Source of the DNA: Hyphomonas sp.
GTDB taxonomy: Bacteria; Pseudomonadota; Alphaproteobacteria; Caulobacterales; Hyphomonadaceae
NCBI GenBank assembly: GCA_020638455.1
Contig: JACKIK010000003.1
Coordinates: forward strand, 434,001 to 498,000
Direction: 5' to 3'
DNA length: 64,000 nucleotides
Numbering within the stretch: the first letter of the stretch is position 1; each line of letters opens with the position of its first letter. This document shows positions 51,893 to 60,517 of this stretch, in pieces. The notes under the pieces were generated by a model. The model made no database searches. It saw nothing but the letters and a program-made list of their open reading frames with translations, and had not been told where the DNA came from. A program made the position numbers and the translations under genes.

Positions 51893-52480
51893 TCAGTCCG
51901 CGGCACCGATGGGAAAGAAAGCCCCCTGGCTCCAGACACCCAGCAGGCCGGACCCGTCCGGCGCCTCCTCCGCCATCTCGACAAGCTCATAGAAGGCCGG
52001 CCGTGTCAGCTTCGCCTCCAGCCGGCCGCGGACCAGCACATAGGGCGACGGCTCGCCGGTGACGGGATCTGTCTCCACCCGGACCGGCGCCTCCGGCCCG
52101 GCAAGGGTCAGGTCGCCAAGATTCGTCAGGAAGGCGAGCGTCTGTCCCGGCCCCGGCTCTCCTGCCCGGTCAACCCGCACCGCCAGGAAAGGCGCGTCCT
52201 CGACATGCACGATCACCTTCTCGTACGGGGTCACGAGATAGGTCTTCCCGTCCTCGTCCTTGCGCAGGATGCGGGAGAACAGTTTCACGAGCCGCTCACG
52301 GTTAATCCGCCCGCCCTCGTGCCACCAGGAACCGTCTGCACGGATTTCCATGTCGATATCGCCGCAATGTTCGGGGCTCCACAGGTGCACAGGCGGCAGC
52401 TTTCCATCTGCCGCCCCCTCGGGCAGGATGGCCTTCAGCGTCTCTTCAAGGCTGATTGTGCCCGCCGAACTGGATGTCAC
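51893..52480 (-). CDS. DUF1285 family protein
   Basis: 195 residues that match DUF1285 in length and motifs: MEIRADGSWWHEGGRINRE, then LVKLFSRILRKDEDG and TYLVTPYEKVIVHVEDAPF. Family members are widespread in alpha- and gammaproteobacteria with no known role. Divergent from the moxR operon, with 75 bases between start codons. Confidence 0.88.
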   Translation of the reverse strand: MTSSSAGTISLEETLKAILPEGAADGKLPPVHLWSPEHCGDIDMEIRADGSWWHEGGRINRERLVKLFSRILRKDEDGKTYLVTPYEKVIVHVEDAPFLAVRVDRAGEPGPGQTLAFLTNLGDLTLAGPEAPVRVETDPVTGEPSPYVLVRGRLEAKLTRPAFYELVEMAEEAPDGSGLLGVWSQGAFFPIGAAD

Positions 52481-52555
52481 ATCTTCCTCCGCCTTGAAGT
52501 GGCCTTACAAATAGGTCTGATTGCAGATGACGCAAACCCGGAGATACTGCTGAAT

Positions 52556-53554
52556 ATGGCCGATACTGATGTGACCGCGGACACGATTGTTGCCGAGGCC
52601 GAAACAGCTGCGGAAACGCTGCAGCAGGTAAAAGCGGAAATTGCAAAGGCCGTGTTCGGGCAGGAGCGTGTGGTGGAACTGGCGCTGGCAGCGGTGCTCG
52701 GCGGCGGCCATGCCCTGCTGATTGGCGCGCCGGGCCTCGCAAAGACGCGCCTCGTCGAGGCCATGGGCACGGCGCTCGGCCTCGCCAACCAGCGTATCCA
52801 GTTCACGCCGGACCTGATGCCGTCCGACATCCTCGGCTCCGAAGTGCTGGACGAGAGCCCGACCGGGCAACGCAGCTTCCGCTTCCTGCGCGGGCCGATC
52901 TTCACCCAGCTGCTGATGGCCGACGAGATCAACCGCGCCTCCCCGCGCACCCAGTCCGCCCTCCTGCAGGCCATGCAGGAGCGGCATGTGACCGTTGCGG
53001 GCATGCGGCATGACCTGCCGGCCCCCTTCCATGTGCTGGCGACCCAGAACCCGATCGAGCAGGAAGGCACCTACCCGCTTCCCGAAGCCCAGCTCGACCG
53101 CTTCCTGCTGAAGATCGACGTCAATTATCCGGACCTCGACACCGAGCGGCGCATCCTGATCGAGACGACCGGCGGCGAGGACCAGACCGTGCGCGCGGCG
53201 CTCGACGCGCCTCGGCTGATGGCGCTGCAGGCGCTGGTGCGGAAGATGCCGGTGGGAGAGAAGATCGTTGCAGCGATCCTCGCCCTTGTGCGCGAGGCGC
53301 GGCCGGAACAGACCTCGGACGCCCGCGTCAAGCGCCTTGTCGACTGGGGCCCCTCCCCGCGCGCCGGCCAGGCCCTGATGCTGGCGGCGCGTGCCCGCGC
53401 CCTGCTGCGCGGTCGCTTCGCCCCCAGCCTCGAAGATGTCGAAGCCCTCGCCGAGCCCGCCCTCGGCCACCGCATGGCGATGCGTTACGACCCGACCGGC
53501 GAAGCCCCCGGCCTGACCGACCTGATCAACGACCTTGCGCGGAAGGTGGCGTGA
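52556..53554 (+). CDS. MoxR family AAA+ ATPase
   Basis: 332 residues from the ATG at 52556; the GGAG is about eleven bases upstream, so a nearby alternative start is possible. Walker A is GAPGLAKTRLVEAM, Walker B is LMADEINRASPRTQ, and the sensor 1 segment is LATQNPIEQEGTYPLPEAQLD. MoxR ATPases act as chaperones that load metals or activate vWA-domain partners, encoded downstream here. First gene of a five-gene operon. Confidence 0.94.
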   Translation: MADTDVTADTIVAEAETAAETLQQVKAEIAKAVFGQERVVELALAAVLGGGHALLIGAPGLAKTRLVEAMGTALGLANQRIQFTPDLMPSDILGSEVLDESPTGQRSFRFLRGPIFTQLLMADEINRASPRTQSALLQAMQERHVTVAGMRHDLPAPFHVLATQNPIEQEGTYPLPEAQLDRFLLKIDVNYPDLDTERRILIETTGGEDQTVRAALDAPRLMALQALVRKMPVGEKIVAAILALVREARPEQTSDARVKRLVDWGPSPRAGQALMLAARARALLRGRFAPSLEDVEALAEPALGHRMAMRYDPTGEAPGLTDLINDLARKVA

Positions 53555-53950
53555 GTGCGCCAAACGATGGCTTTGCTTGCTCTGCTACCAGCTATGGGGA
53601 TTGCGGGATGTTTCGAGTCCGGCCGCACAACATCGGAAATCGAATTGCAGTGCTACGCGGTGGCAACGGCAACTGAAAGGGACCTGACAAGTCGGATTCA
53701 CGTGCGTGACGAACTCAAAGCTGATGGCAACATTCCATCCGAACTCGAGTTGGAATACCAAGCTTATCGCAGATCTGATGTGAAGCAGCTCTCTGCGGCC
53801 ACATCGATCAAAAACCGATTTGGAGCGGCGTGGGCGACGGCCGAACCGGAAAGCTCCAAAGCCATTCAGGAAGACGCAGACAGGAAATTCGAAGAGGATC
53901 GCATTCAGTTCCTGAACGGAGAATGCGGCGGGGAGCTTTCGGCATCATGA
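53555..53950 (+). CDS. Small lipoprotein of unknown function within the MoxR operon
   Basis: 131 residues from the GTG at 53555, immediately after the moxR stop with GGAAGGTGG upstream; an ATG at 53567 is an alternative. The signal has the lipobox IAGC (Cys at about 19). The mature part is hydrophilic and helical (Glu/Arg-rich), with two further Cys (QCYAV, GECGG). Its base composition is visibly lower in GC than the flanking genes. The stop overlaps the DUF58 ATG as ATGA. No homologue is recognised; this gene is not part of the usual MoxR operon. Confidence 0.7.
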   Translation: MRQTMALLALLPAMGIAGCFESGRTTSEIELQCYAVATATERDLTSRIHVRDELKADGNIPSELELEYQAYRRSDVKQLSAATSIKNRFGAAWATAEPESSKAIQEDADRKFEEDRIQFLNGECGGELSAS

Positions 53951-54813
53951 ACCCCGCCGCCGATCTCCGCGCCGAGGCCGAAGCGCTGGCCCGCCAGTTG
54001 CCGAACCTGAACTTCAAGGCGGAAGCCTCGGAAGCGGCGCATATCGGTTCGGCCGGGCGGCGGCGCGCGGGGACGGGCGAGCATTTCTGGCAGTACCGGC
54101 GCTATGCGCAGGAGGATGCGGCCGACCGGGTCGACTGGCGCCGCTCCGCCAAGGGCCACGACCTGTTCGTGCGCGAGACCGAGCTGGAGACGGCCCGCAC
54201 CGTCCTGTTCTGGTGCGATGACCATCCGGGCTTCCGCTGGAAGGGCGAGGGCGAGCTGCGCACCAAGGCGGAGGAAGCGACACTGCTGATGCTGGCCCTG
54301 TCGATCCTCCTGTCGAAGGATGGCGAACGTATCGGGGGCCTCGGCGCAGGGCGCGCGCCGAGCTTCGGAAAGCGCGCGGTCGACCGCCTCGCGGACGATC
54401 TGGCGCGCGGCACGCGGCAGACCTTCCCTGCCCCGCCGCGCAAACCAGCGACGCTGATCGTCGCATCAGACTTCTACGATCCAGTCCCCGAATGGCAGGC
54501 CCGCCTTGCCCCGCTCGCCGCACAATGCCCGGAAGGGATCGTTCTCGCGGTCGCCTCTCCCATCGAACTGGATTTCCCGTTCCAGGGGCGCGTCCGGCTG
54601 CACCGGCCCGGCGCGGGCCTCTCCCGCATCTTTGGCCGCGCGGAGACAATTCGCGAGGACTATCAGAAGCGCTATGCGGACCATCAGCAGGCCCTGCGTG
54701 ACCTGACCCACCGCATGGGCTGGCGCTTCGTCTCGCATGTCACGGGCACGCCGCTCCTGAACAGTGCCGCCGCGCTGAAAGCCCAGATCGAGAGTTTCGG
54801 GGCGCGGGCATGA
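53947..54813 (+). CDS. DUF58 domain protein (MoxR operon)
   Basis: 288 residues; the ATG at 53947 overlaps the upstream stop. The DUF58 signature is in the first third: RRRAGTGEHFWQYRRYAQED, then RVDWRRSAKGHDLFVRETE. The rest has a vWA-like fold (LIVASDFYDPVPEW), but no obvious MIDAS DxSxS. DUF58 proteins partner MoxR ATPases in complexes of unknown substrate. Translation couples to the next gene (4-base overlap). Confidence 0.9.
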   Translation: MNPAADLRAEAEALARQLPNLNFKAEASEAAHIGSAGRRRAGTGEHFWQYRRYAQEDAADRVDWRRSAKGHDLFVRETELETARTVLFWCDDHPGFRWKGEGELRTKAEEATLLMLALSILLSKDGERIGGLGAGRAPSFGKRAVDRLADDLARGTRQTFPAPPRKPATLIVASDFYDPVPEWQARLAPLAAQCPEGIVLAVASPIELDFPFQGRVRLHRPGAGLSRIFGRAETIREDYQKRYADHQQALRDLTHRMGWRFVSHVTGTPLLNSAAALKAQIESFGARA

Positions 54814-57668
54814 CCGCACTCGGGCCGTTCCTTCTCGGTGCCCCCTGGGCGCTGGCGGCATTGATTGCGCTGCCCGTGCTCTGGTGGATCCTGCGGGCAA
54901 CGCCGCCGGCCCCCAAAGACATCGAACTTCCTTCCCTGCGCATCCTTGAAGGCGCCGAGCCGCAGGAGGAAACGCCGGCCCGTACGCCCTGGTGGGTTTG
55001 GCTGATCCGGACGCTTGCCGTCCTCGCCGCCATCATCGGCCTCGCTCAGCCGGTCTATGCGCCCGGCGCGCAGAACAACACGGCCGAGGGCAGCGGCCCG
55101 GTGCTGATCGTGATCGACAATGGCTGGCCTTCCGCGCCGCGCTGGGGCGAGCTGATCAATGCCGCCACAGCAACGCTCGACACGGGCGACCGGGACGCCC
55201 CGGTGCACCTGCTGCTGACGGCGCCGCAGCAGCTGAATGCCGACCCGGCCGAACGGATGAGCCGCACGGACGCCGCCAAGCGCCTCGCATCGCTCCGTCC
55301 GCTGGCCTGGAACACCGACCGAAAGGATGCACTTGCCCGGCTCGATGCCTCCGGTCTGAAGCCGGCCCGTATTTTCTGGGCGAGCGATGGCCTTGAGTCC
55401 GGTACCGGCCGGGCTTTTGCGGTGAGCCTGGCGGCGCGCGCGCCGCTCACCGTCTTTGCCGCTCCGCCCCGCGGCCCGGTGGCGATCACAGGCATCTCCT
55501 CCGAGACGGACTCGGTCTCGGTCACGCTCCGCCGGGTCGACCTGCAGGTCACGGGCCGCGCCTTCGTTTCTGCAATGACGATCGATGGCTCGGCCCTCGC
55601 GACGTCCGAAGTCTCCTTTGCCAGCGGCGCGACCGAGGCGACGGCCGATTTCACCATTCCCGCTGCGGCCCTTGCCCGCGTGACCCGGTTCGCCGTAACC
55701 GGCCGGCAGGGGGCGGGGACTGTCTGGCTGTGGGACTCCACCGACCGCTCGCGCCGCGTCGGACTTGTCGGCCCGGGCGCGGAAGCGCAGCCTCTGTTGT
55801 CGGACATGCACTATGTGCGCAAGGCGCTCGAACCCTTCGCTTCGATCACCGAAGGTACGATCGAGACGCTGGTTGCCGAGTCGCCCGATGCCATCATCCT
55901 CACCGATGTGGGCCAGATCCTGCCGGAAGATGCGGACCGCCTGAAGAAGTGGATCGACGGCGGCGGCGCGCTGATCCGGTTCGCCGGCCCGCGCCTTGCC
56001 GCGCAGGGCGACGACCTGCTGCCCGTGCCGCTGCGGCGTTCGTCGCGCGCCCTGGGCGGGGCGCTTGCCTGGGACAAGCCGCAGGCGCTGGCGCCTTTCC
56101 CCGAGACCTCGCCGTTCGCCGGCTTGAAAGTGCCTGAAGACGTACGTGTCACCCAGCAGGTGCTGGCCCGGCCCGGCCCCGAACTTGCCAGCCATACATG
56201 GGCGCGCCTCGCCGACGGATCACCGCTGGTGACGGCTGACAAGCGCGGCGCGGGCACGGTTGTCCTCTTCCACATCACGGCGGGGCCTGATTGGGCGAAT
56301 CTTGCCTATTCAAATGTCTTCTCGCAGATGCTCCGTCGCTCGATCGCCGCCGGGCGCGGCGAGTCCGCCGACGATGGCGACGGCGCCTACACCCCGAAGC
56401 TGACACTCGACGGGTACGGACGGTTGTCTGCCCCCGGTCCTGCCGCCGCGCCGCTCAAGGCGACCGATTTTGCCACCACGGTTCCGTCCGAAGCCCATCC
56501 GCCGGGCCTCTATCAGGGGCCGGCAGGAACACGCGCCCTCAATGCCGCGCAGGGTGCCAGACCCGCCCTGATTTCGGACTGGCCCGCCTCGGCGCGCCTG
56601 CTCGGCGACGCTGAAGCGCGCTCGCTCCGCCTCGCCGGACCGCTGCTGACATCGGCGGCGCTGTTGCTGGCGCTTGATCTGTTCATCGCGCTTCTCGTGG
56701 CCGGACACTTGCCGCGCCTCGGACGCAGGGCGGCCCGGCGGACAGGCGCCGCAGCGGGCCTCATGCTTGCTGCGCTGGCATTCGCCCCGCACCAGGACGC
56801 TTCGGCGCAGTCCTACCAGTATGAACTGATGCCGGATGGAACCTACCGGCGCGTGACGTCCGGTCCGACTGTCGTTCCCCTGCCCGGCAGCGAGAATGAT
56901 CCCGCGCTCGGGCCGGCGCTCACCATGCGGTTCGGCTATGTGAAGACCGGCGATGCGGCCCTGGACGAGCGCACGCGGGCGGGCCTGTTCGGCCTGTCTC
57001 AGGTGCTGATCCAGCGGACATCGGTCGAGCCCGCAGCGCCCGATGGACTGGACCTCCTGACCAGCCCGCTCGAACTCTATCCGCTGATCTATTTCAGCGT
57101 GCCCGAAAATGCCGCGCCGCTGCCCGAGCATGCCGTCGCGCGGCTGAACGCATACCTGCGGTCTGGTGGTGCCCTGATCATCGATACGCGGGATGGTGGC
57201 GATGCGGGTGTGGACTTCCGGATCTCCCGTCTTGAGGGCCTGCTGGAAGGGCTAGACGCGCCGCCGCTGCAGCCGGTGCCGGAGAACCATGTCCTGACAC
57301 GGAGCTTTTATCTCCTGACGGATTTCCCTGGCCGCTATGCCGGGCGGCGTCTGTGGATCGAAAAGGCCGGCACGGCGTCGGAGCCGCGCGGCGATGGCGT
57401 CTCGGGCCTGTTCATCGGCGATGCCGACTGGATCTCCGCCTGGGCTGTAGACCAGAACGGCCGTGACCTCTATTCGGTCGATGGCGGGCCGAACCAGCGC
57501 GAGATGGCGCGGCGCTTCGGGGTCAATCTCGTCATGTACATTCTCACCGGAAGCTACAAGGACGACCAGGTGCACCTGCCGGCCCTGCTGGAGCGCCTGA
57601 ACGACCGTGACGATGGCGACAAGCCGATCCGCCTGCCCAACAATATTCCCGACGGAGGCCCGCAATGA
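54810..57668 (+). CDS. BatA-type membrane protein fused to a DUF4159 domain
   Basis: 952 residues. The N terminus is the BatA anchor (two TM helices at ~8-28 and ~62-84, with PWALAALIALPVLWW). A vWA-like region follows whose MIDAS is lost (LIVIDNGWPSAP in place of DxSxS). A second domain with a GATase-like strand (DAIILTDVGQILPEDADRLK) comes next. TM helices at ~618-645 follow, then a signal-like stretch (~655-670), and then the DUF4159 domain (~680-940, with YPLIYFSVPENAAPL and GGALIIDTRDGG). Role presumed to be envelope stress or aerotolerance, in line with the MoxR-operon pattern. Confidence 0.9.
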   Translation: MTALGPFLLGAPWALAALIALPVLWWILRATPPAPKDIELPSLRILEGAEPQEETPARTPWWVWLIRTLAVLAAIIGLAQPVYAPGAQNNTAEGSGPVLIVIDNGWPSAPRWGELINAATATLDTGDRDAPVHLLLTAPQQLNADPAERMSRTDAAKRLASLRPLAWNTDRKDALARLDASGLKPARIFWASDGLESGTGRAFAVSLAARAPLTVFAAPPRGPVAITGISSETDSVSVTLRRVDLQVTGRAFVSAMTIDGSALATSEVSFASGATEATADFTIPAAALARVTRFAVTGRQGAGTVWLWDSTDRSRRVGLVGPGAEAQPLLSDMHYVRKALEPFASITEGTIETLVAESPDAIILTDVGQILPEDADRLKKWIDGGGALIRFAGPRLAAQGDDLLPVPLRRSSRALGGALAWDKPQALAPFPETSPFAGLKVPEDVRVTQQVLARPGPELASHTWARLADGSPLVTADKRGAGTVVLFHITAGPDWANLAYSNVFSQMLRRSIAAGRGESADDGDGAYTPKLTLDGYGRLSAPGPAAAPLKATDFATTVPSEAHPPGLYQGPAGTRALNAAQGARPALISDWPASARLLGDAEARSLRLAGPLLTSAALLLALDLFIALLVAGHLPRLGRRAARRTGAAAGLMLAALAFAPHQDASAQSYQYELMPDGTYRRVTSGPTVVPLPGSENDPALGPALTMRFGYVKTGDAALDERTRAGLFGLSQVLIQRTSVEPAAPDGLDLLTSPLELYPLIYFSVPENAAPLPEHAVARLNAYLRSGGALIIDTRDGGDAGVDFRISRLEGLLEGLDAPPLQPVPENHVLTRSFYLLTDFPGRYAGRRLWIEKAGTASEPRGDGVSGLFIGDADWISAWAVDQNGRDLYSVDGGPNQREMARRFGVNLVMYILTGSYKDDQVHLPALLERLNDRDDGDKPIRLPNNIPDGGPQ

Positions 57669-59704
57669 TGGAGGCCGTCCGCATCGGGTTCGATCCCTTC
57701 CTCGGCTGGCCGCTGCTGTGGGGCCTCGTCGCGCTGACGGCACTTGCCTGGCTGGTCTACATCCTGAGGCGCGGACGGGCCTGGCTCACACGGGCGCTCG
57801 GACTCGCGTTGCTCGCGGCAGCGCTCTCGAATCCGAGCCTTGTGCATGAAGAGCGCGAGCCATTGCCCTCGGTTGCCGCCGTCATTCTCGACCGGTCCGA
57901 AAGCATGGATTTCGGCGGGCGCGAGAAAGCCGCCGAAGCGGCCTATGCTGCCGTGCAGGCCGAACTCGCCAAGGATCCGAGCCTCGAGGTGCGAACCCTG
58001 GAAAGCGATCCGAACGATGATGGCACGCATCTCTATGGTGCGCTCGAGGGCCTGATGGCAGACGTCCCCCGCGACCGCATCGCCGGGGCGATCCTGATCA
58101 CCGACGGCCAGATTCATGACCTGCCGGACAACCCGGCGCAGGAAGGCGTGATCGGCCCTGTCCATGGGCTCGTCGTCGGCGACCCCAACCAGGGGGACCG
58201 GCGGGTCGAACTGGTCGAGGCTCCGAGCTTCGGCATCGTTGGCGAAACAGCCAATCTGATCGTACGCGTCGACGATCCTGACGGCGGCGAAGTCGATCTC
58301 AATGTCTCCGTCAACGGAGGGATTCCCGAGCGCGTGCGCGTCAAGGCAGGCGAGAATACGCCCCTACCGATCAAGATCGAACGCCGCGGCGAGAATGTGA
58401 TCGTGGTCGAGGCACCCGCCGGCCGGCAGGAACTGACCATGGCCAACAACCGCACGGCGGCGAGCCTCGCGGGCGTGCGCGACCGGCTGCGCGTCCTGCT
58501 TGTCACAGGCAAGCCGAACCAAGCCGGCCGCACCTGGCGCGACCTGCTGAAATCTGACCCGTCCGTCGACTTGGTTCACTTCACCATCCTCCGCCCACCC
58601 TACAAGACCGACAGCGCAACCAATGACGAACTGGCGCTGATCGCTTTCCCGACCGAGGAACTGTTTGAGCAGAAGCTCAAGGAATTCGATCTCATCATCT
58701 TCGACCAGTATGAGCGCCGGGGCGTAATCACGCAGTCCTATCTCGCCAATATGGCGCGCTATGTTTCCGACGGCGGTGCGCTGCTGATTGCGGCAGGCGA
58801 AGATTTTTCCGGGCCGGGCAGCCTGGCCCGCTCGCCGCTGGCGGCCGTGCTTCCCGCTGTCCCCACCGGTGTGGTGCGCACAGGCGAGTTCGTCCCGGCC
58901 CTGACGGATGTCGGCAAGCGCCACGCCGTCACGCAGCCGCTGGAAGGACGCAAATGGGGTGGATGGAAGCGCTACATCGAAGCCAACGCCCAGGCCGGGG
59001 ACGTGGTGATGAGCGGCCCCGAGAACAAGCCCCTGCTGATCCTCGACCGCGTCGACAAGGGGCGTGTGGGCATGCTGATGTCGGACCAGATCTGGCTGTG
59101 GGCGCGCGGCTATGAGGGCGGCGGCCCGTTCGCCGAACTGATCCGCCGGGTCGTCCACTGGCTGATGAAGGAGCCCGAACTGGAAGAGCGGCGCCTGACC
59201 CTTTCGGCCGAGGGCGACACCGCAACCGCCGAATTGCGCACCCTGCTCGACACAGCCCCGCCGCTGCAGATCGAAACGCCTGAAGGCCATATCCTCGAGC
59301 CTGAATGGCATGAAACCGAACCCGGCACCTTCAAGGCGGAGGCGCCGATTGACCAGCTCGGCCTTTACCGGGCCCGCGCGGGCGGGCTTGAGGCGGTCGC
59401 CCTGAACGGGCCGGCCAATCCGAAAGAATATGCCGACCTTCAGTCCACGACCGAATTGCTGAAGCCACTGGCCAAGGCGACCGGCGGCGGTGTTTTCAGG
59501 ATCAACAAGGATGCATCGAACCTGCCGGAAATCCGCCGGACCGGTGCGCGCGGCGTATCCGCGGGCGGCAACTGGCTGGGCCTCCGCGAGCGTGGAGCCT
59601 ATGCCGTGCGTTCCTCGTCGAGCCAGCCCCTGCTGCCGGGCATCGCGGCTGCTGCATTCCTGATGGTTCTGCTGCTGATCGCCTGGCGGCGGGAGGGACG
59701 CTAG
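57665..59704 (+). CDS. Membrane protein with vWA-like and glutamine-amidotransferase-like domains (MoxR operon end)
   Basis: 679 residues; the ATG overlaps the preceding stop. Two N-terminal TM helices (~15-33, ~40-57) precede a vWA-like domain with an intact MIDAS start (VILDRSESMDFGG). A class I GATase-like region follows (~270-490, with LLVTGKPNQAGRTW and LIIFDQYERRG) and there is one C-terminal TM helix (~650-672). No catalytic Cys-His-Glu triad is evident in the GATase part. Last gene of the operon, with a 24-base gap to the putative promoter of the next pair. Confidence 0.88.
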   Translation: MMEAVRIGFDPFLGWPLLWGLVALTALAWLVYILRRGRAWLTRALGLALLAAALSNPSLVHEEREPLPSVAAVILDRSESMDFGGREKAAEAAYAAVQAELAKDPSLEVRTLESDPNDDGTHLYGALEGLMADVPRDRIAGAILITDGQIHDLPDNPAQEGVIGPVHGLVVGDPNQGDRRVELVEAPSFGIVGETANLIVRVDDPDGGEVDLNVSVNGGIPERVRVKAGENTPLPIKIERRGENVIVVEAPAGRQELTMANNRTAASLAGVRDRLRVLLVTGKPNQAGRTWRDLLKSDPSVDLVHFTILRPPYKTDSATNDELALIAFPTEELFEQKLKEFDLIIFDQYERRGVITQSYLANMARYVSDGGALLIAAGEDFSGPGSLARSPLAAVLPAVPTGVVRTGEFVPALTDVGKRHAVTQPLEGRKWGGWKRYIEANAQAGDVVMSGPENKPLLILDRVDKGRVGMLMSDQIWLWARGYEGGGPFAELIRRVVHWLMKEPELEERRLTLSAEGDTATAELRTLLDTAPPLQIETPEGHILEPEWHETEPGTFKAEAPIDQLGLYRARAGGLEAVALNGPANPKEYADLQSTTELLKPLAKATGGGVFRINKDASNLPEIRRTGARGVSAGGNWLGLRERGAYAVRSSSSQPLLPGIAAAAFLMVLLLIAWRREGR

Positions 59705-59728
59705 ACGCCCATCACAACGAAAGGCCTC

Positions 59729-59734
59729 TTGACG
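59729..59734 (+). promoter_or_regulatory. Candidate -35 for the four-TM/XRE pair
   Basis: TTGACG followed by a weak GTTACCTG -10-like segment (13 bases later). The promoter would overlap the two palindromes at 59738-59771, so a repressor bound there would block it. Confidence 0.4.
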
Positions 59735-59737
59735 GAT

Positions 59738-59771
59738 GTAACCTTTGTGTTACCTGTAACCTCAGGGTTAC
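59738..59771. promoter_or_regulatory. Two tandem 16-bp palindromes, likely operators of the XRE regulator
   Basis: GTAACCTTTGTGTTAC (59738-59753) and GTAACCTCAGGGTTAC (59756-59771) each have GTAAC/GTTAC arms around a 6-base centre. Their centres are 18 bases apart. They lie 17 bases upstream of the start codon of the four-TM gene. Confidence 0.75.
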
Positions 59772-59788
59772 TCGAAAGGGACCGTGTC

Positions 59789-60217
59789 ATGAGCTGGAGA
59801 AACAATGGAGATCCGGGCCAACGGCGCCAGCGCGCCTTCGCAGTTGCGATCATGGTGCTGGTGACCGTCGGCCTGAGCGTGACCAGCGCTATCCAGGAAC
59901 AGGGCGGCCACTGGCGCCCGGTCAATATTGTTCAGACCGGTACGCTGCTTTTCCTTGCCACGGCAATTGCGCTCGGATCGACAACGCGCTTTTCCATCCG
60001 CTACCGCGACCCGGCCCTGAATGACGAACTGACCATGGCAAACCGTGCGAGCGCGGCGCTATGGGGGTTCTGGGCACTGATGCTGGCGCTTGGCGTGGCC
60101 ATGCTCATCAATCTCCGTTGGCCGCTGCCACTGCAGGAGACCTTGCCGGTGCTGATCGGCATCGGCTCCATCATCGCCGGCGCCCGCTTCGTCATGCTCG
60201 AGCGGCGCGGGGCGTGA
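59789..60217 (+). CDS. Four-TM membrane protein paired with XRE regulator
   Basis: 142 residues from the ATG at 59789 (AAAGGG upstream, nine bases). Four TM helices (~18-34, ~48-62, ~84-106, ~114-132) are connected by short loops, including RFSIRYRDPALNDELTMANR between TM2 and TM3. No enzymatic motif. Such small membrane proteins recur upstream of single-domain XRE regulators. The stop codon overlaps the start of the regulator by one base (TGATG). Confidence 0.82.
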   Translation: MSWRNNGDPGQRRQRAFAVAIMVLVTVGLSVTSAIQEQGGHWRPVNIVQTGTLLFLATAIALGSTTRFSIRYRDPALNDELTMANRASAALWGFWALMLALGVAMLINLRWPLPLQETLPVLIGIGSIIAGARFVMLERRGA

Positions 60218-60432
60218 TGGACGCGAAACTCGGCGTCCGGCTGAAGGAAGTCCGCACCGGAGCGGGCCTCACCCAAGCCGAACTGGCGGACCGCGTCAGC
60301 GTCTCGCGCAAGACGATCAACACGGTGGAGAACGGCGTGTTCATCCCGTCGACGCTCCTCGCCCTGAAACTGGCCGCGGCGCTCGGCACCGATGTGGAAG
60401 ACCTCTTCTTCCTCGACACCGGCGGAAGCTGA
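60217..60432 (+). CDS. XRE-family helix-turn-helix regulator (71 aa)
   Basis: 71 residues. The whole protein is one HTH_XRE domain: LGVRLKEVRTGAGLTQAELA, then VSVSRKTINTVENG with the recognition helix, and SLALKLA-like helix 4 (LLALKLAAALGTDVEDLFFL). No ligand domain is present. It overlaps the four-TM gene by one base and most likely represses its own operon via the 59738-59771 palindromes, in the manner of small autorepressors. Confidence 0.9.
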   Translation: MDAKLGVRLKEVRTGAGLTQAELADRVSVSRKTINTVENGVFIPSTLLALKLAAALGTDVEDLFFLDTGGS

Positions 60433-60517
60433 ACCGGCATCTTGCCTCGGCCCCTTCCGCAAGGCGTTCCGGTCTGGTTAGCTGCGCTGACCGGAGTCTG
60501 CATTCAGGAGGCCAGAC

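Noticed and set aside
53555..53950. Recent mobile insertion in the MoxR operon
   Set aside because: No flanking repeats, integrase or transposase; the gene is neatly coupled at both ends, so only lineage-specific gain is suggested.
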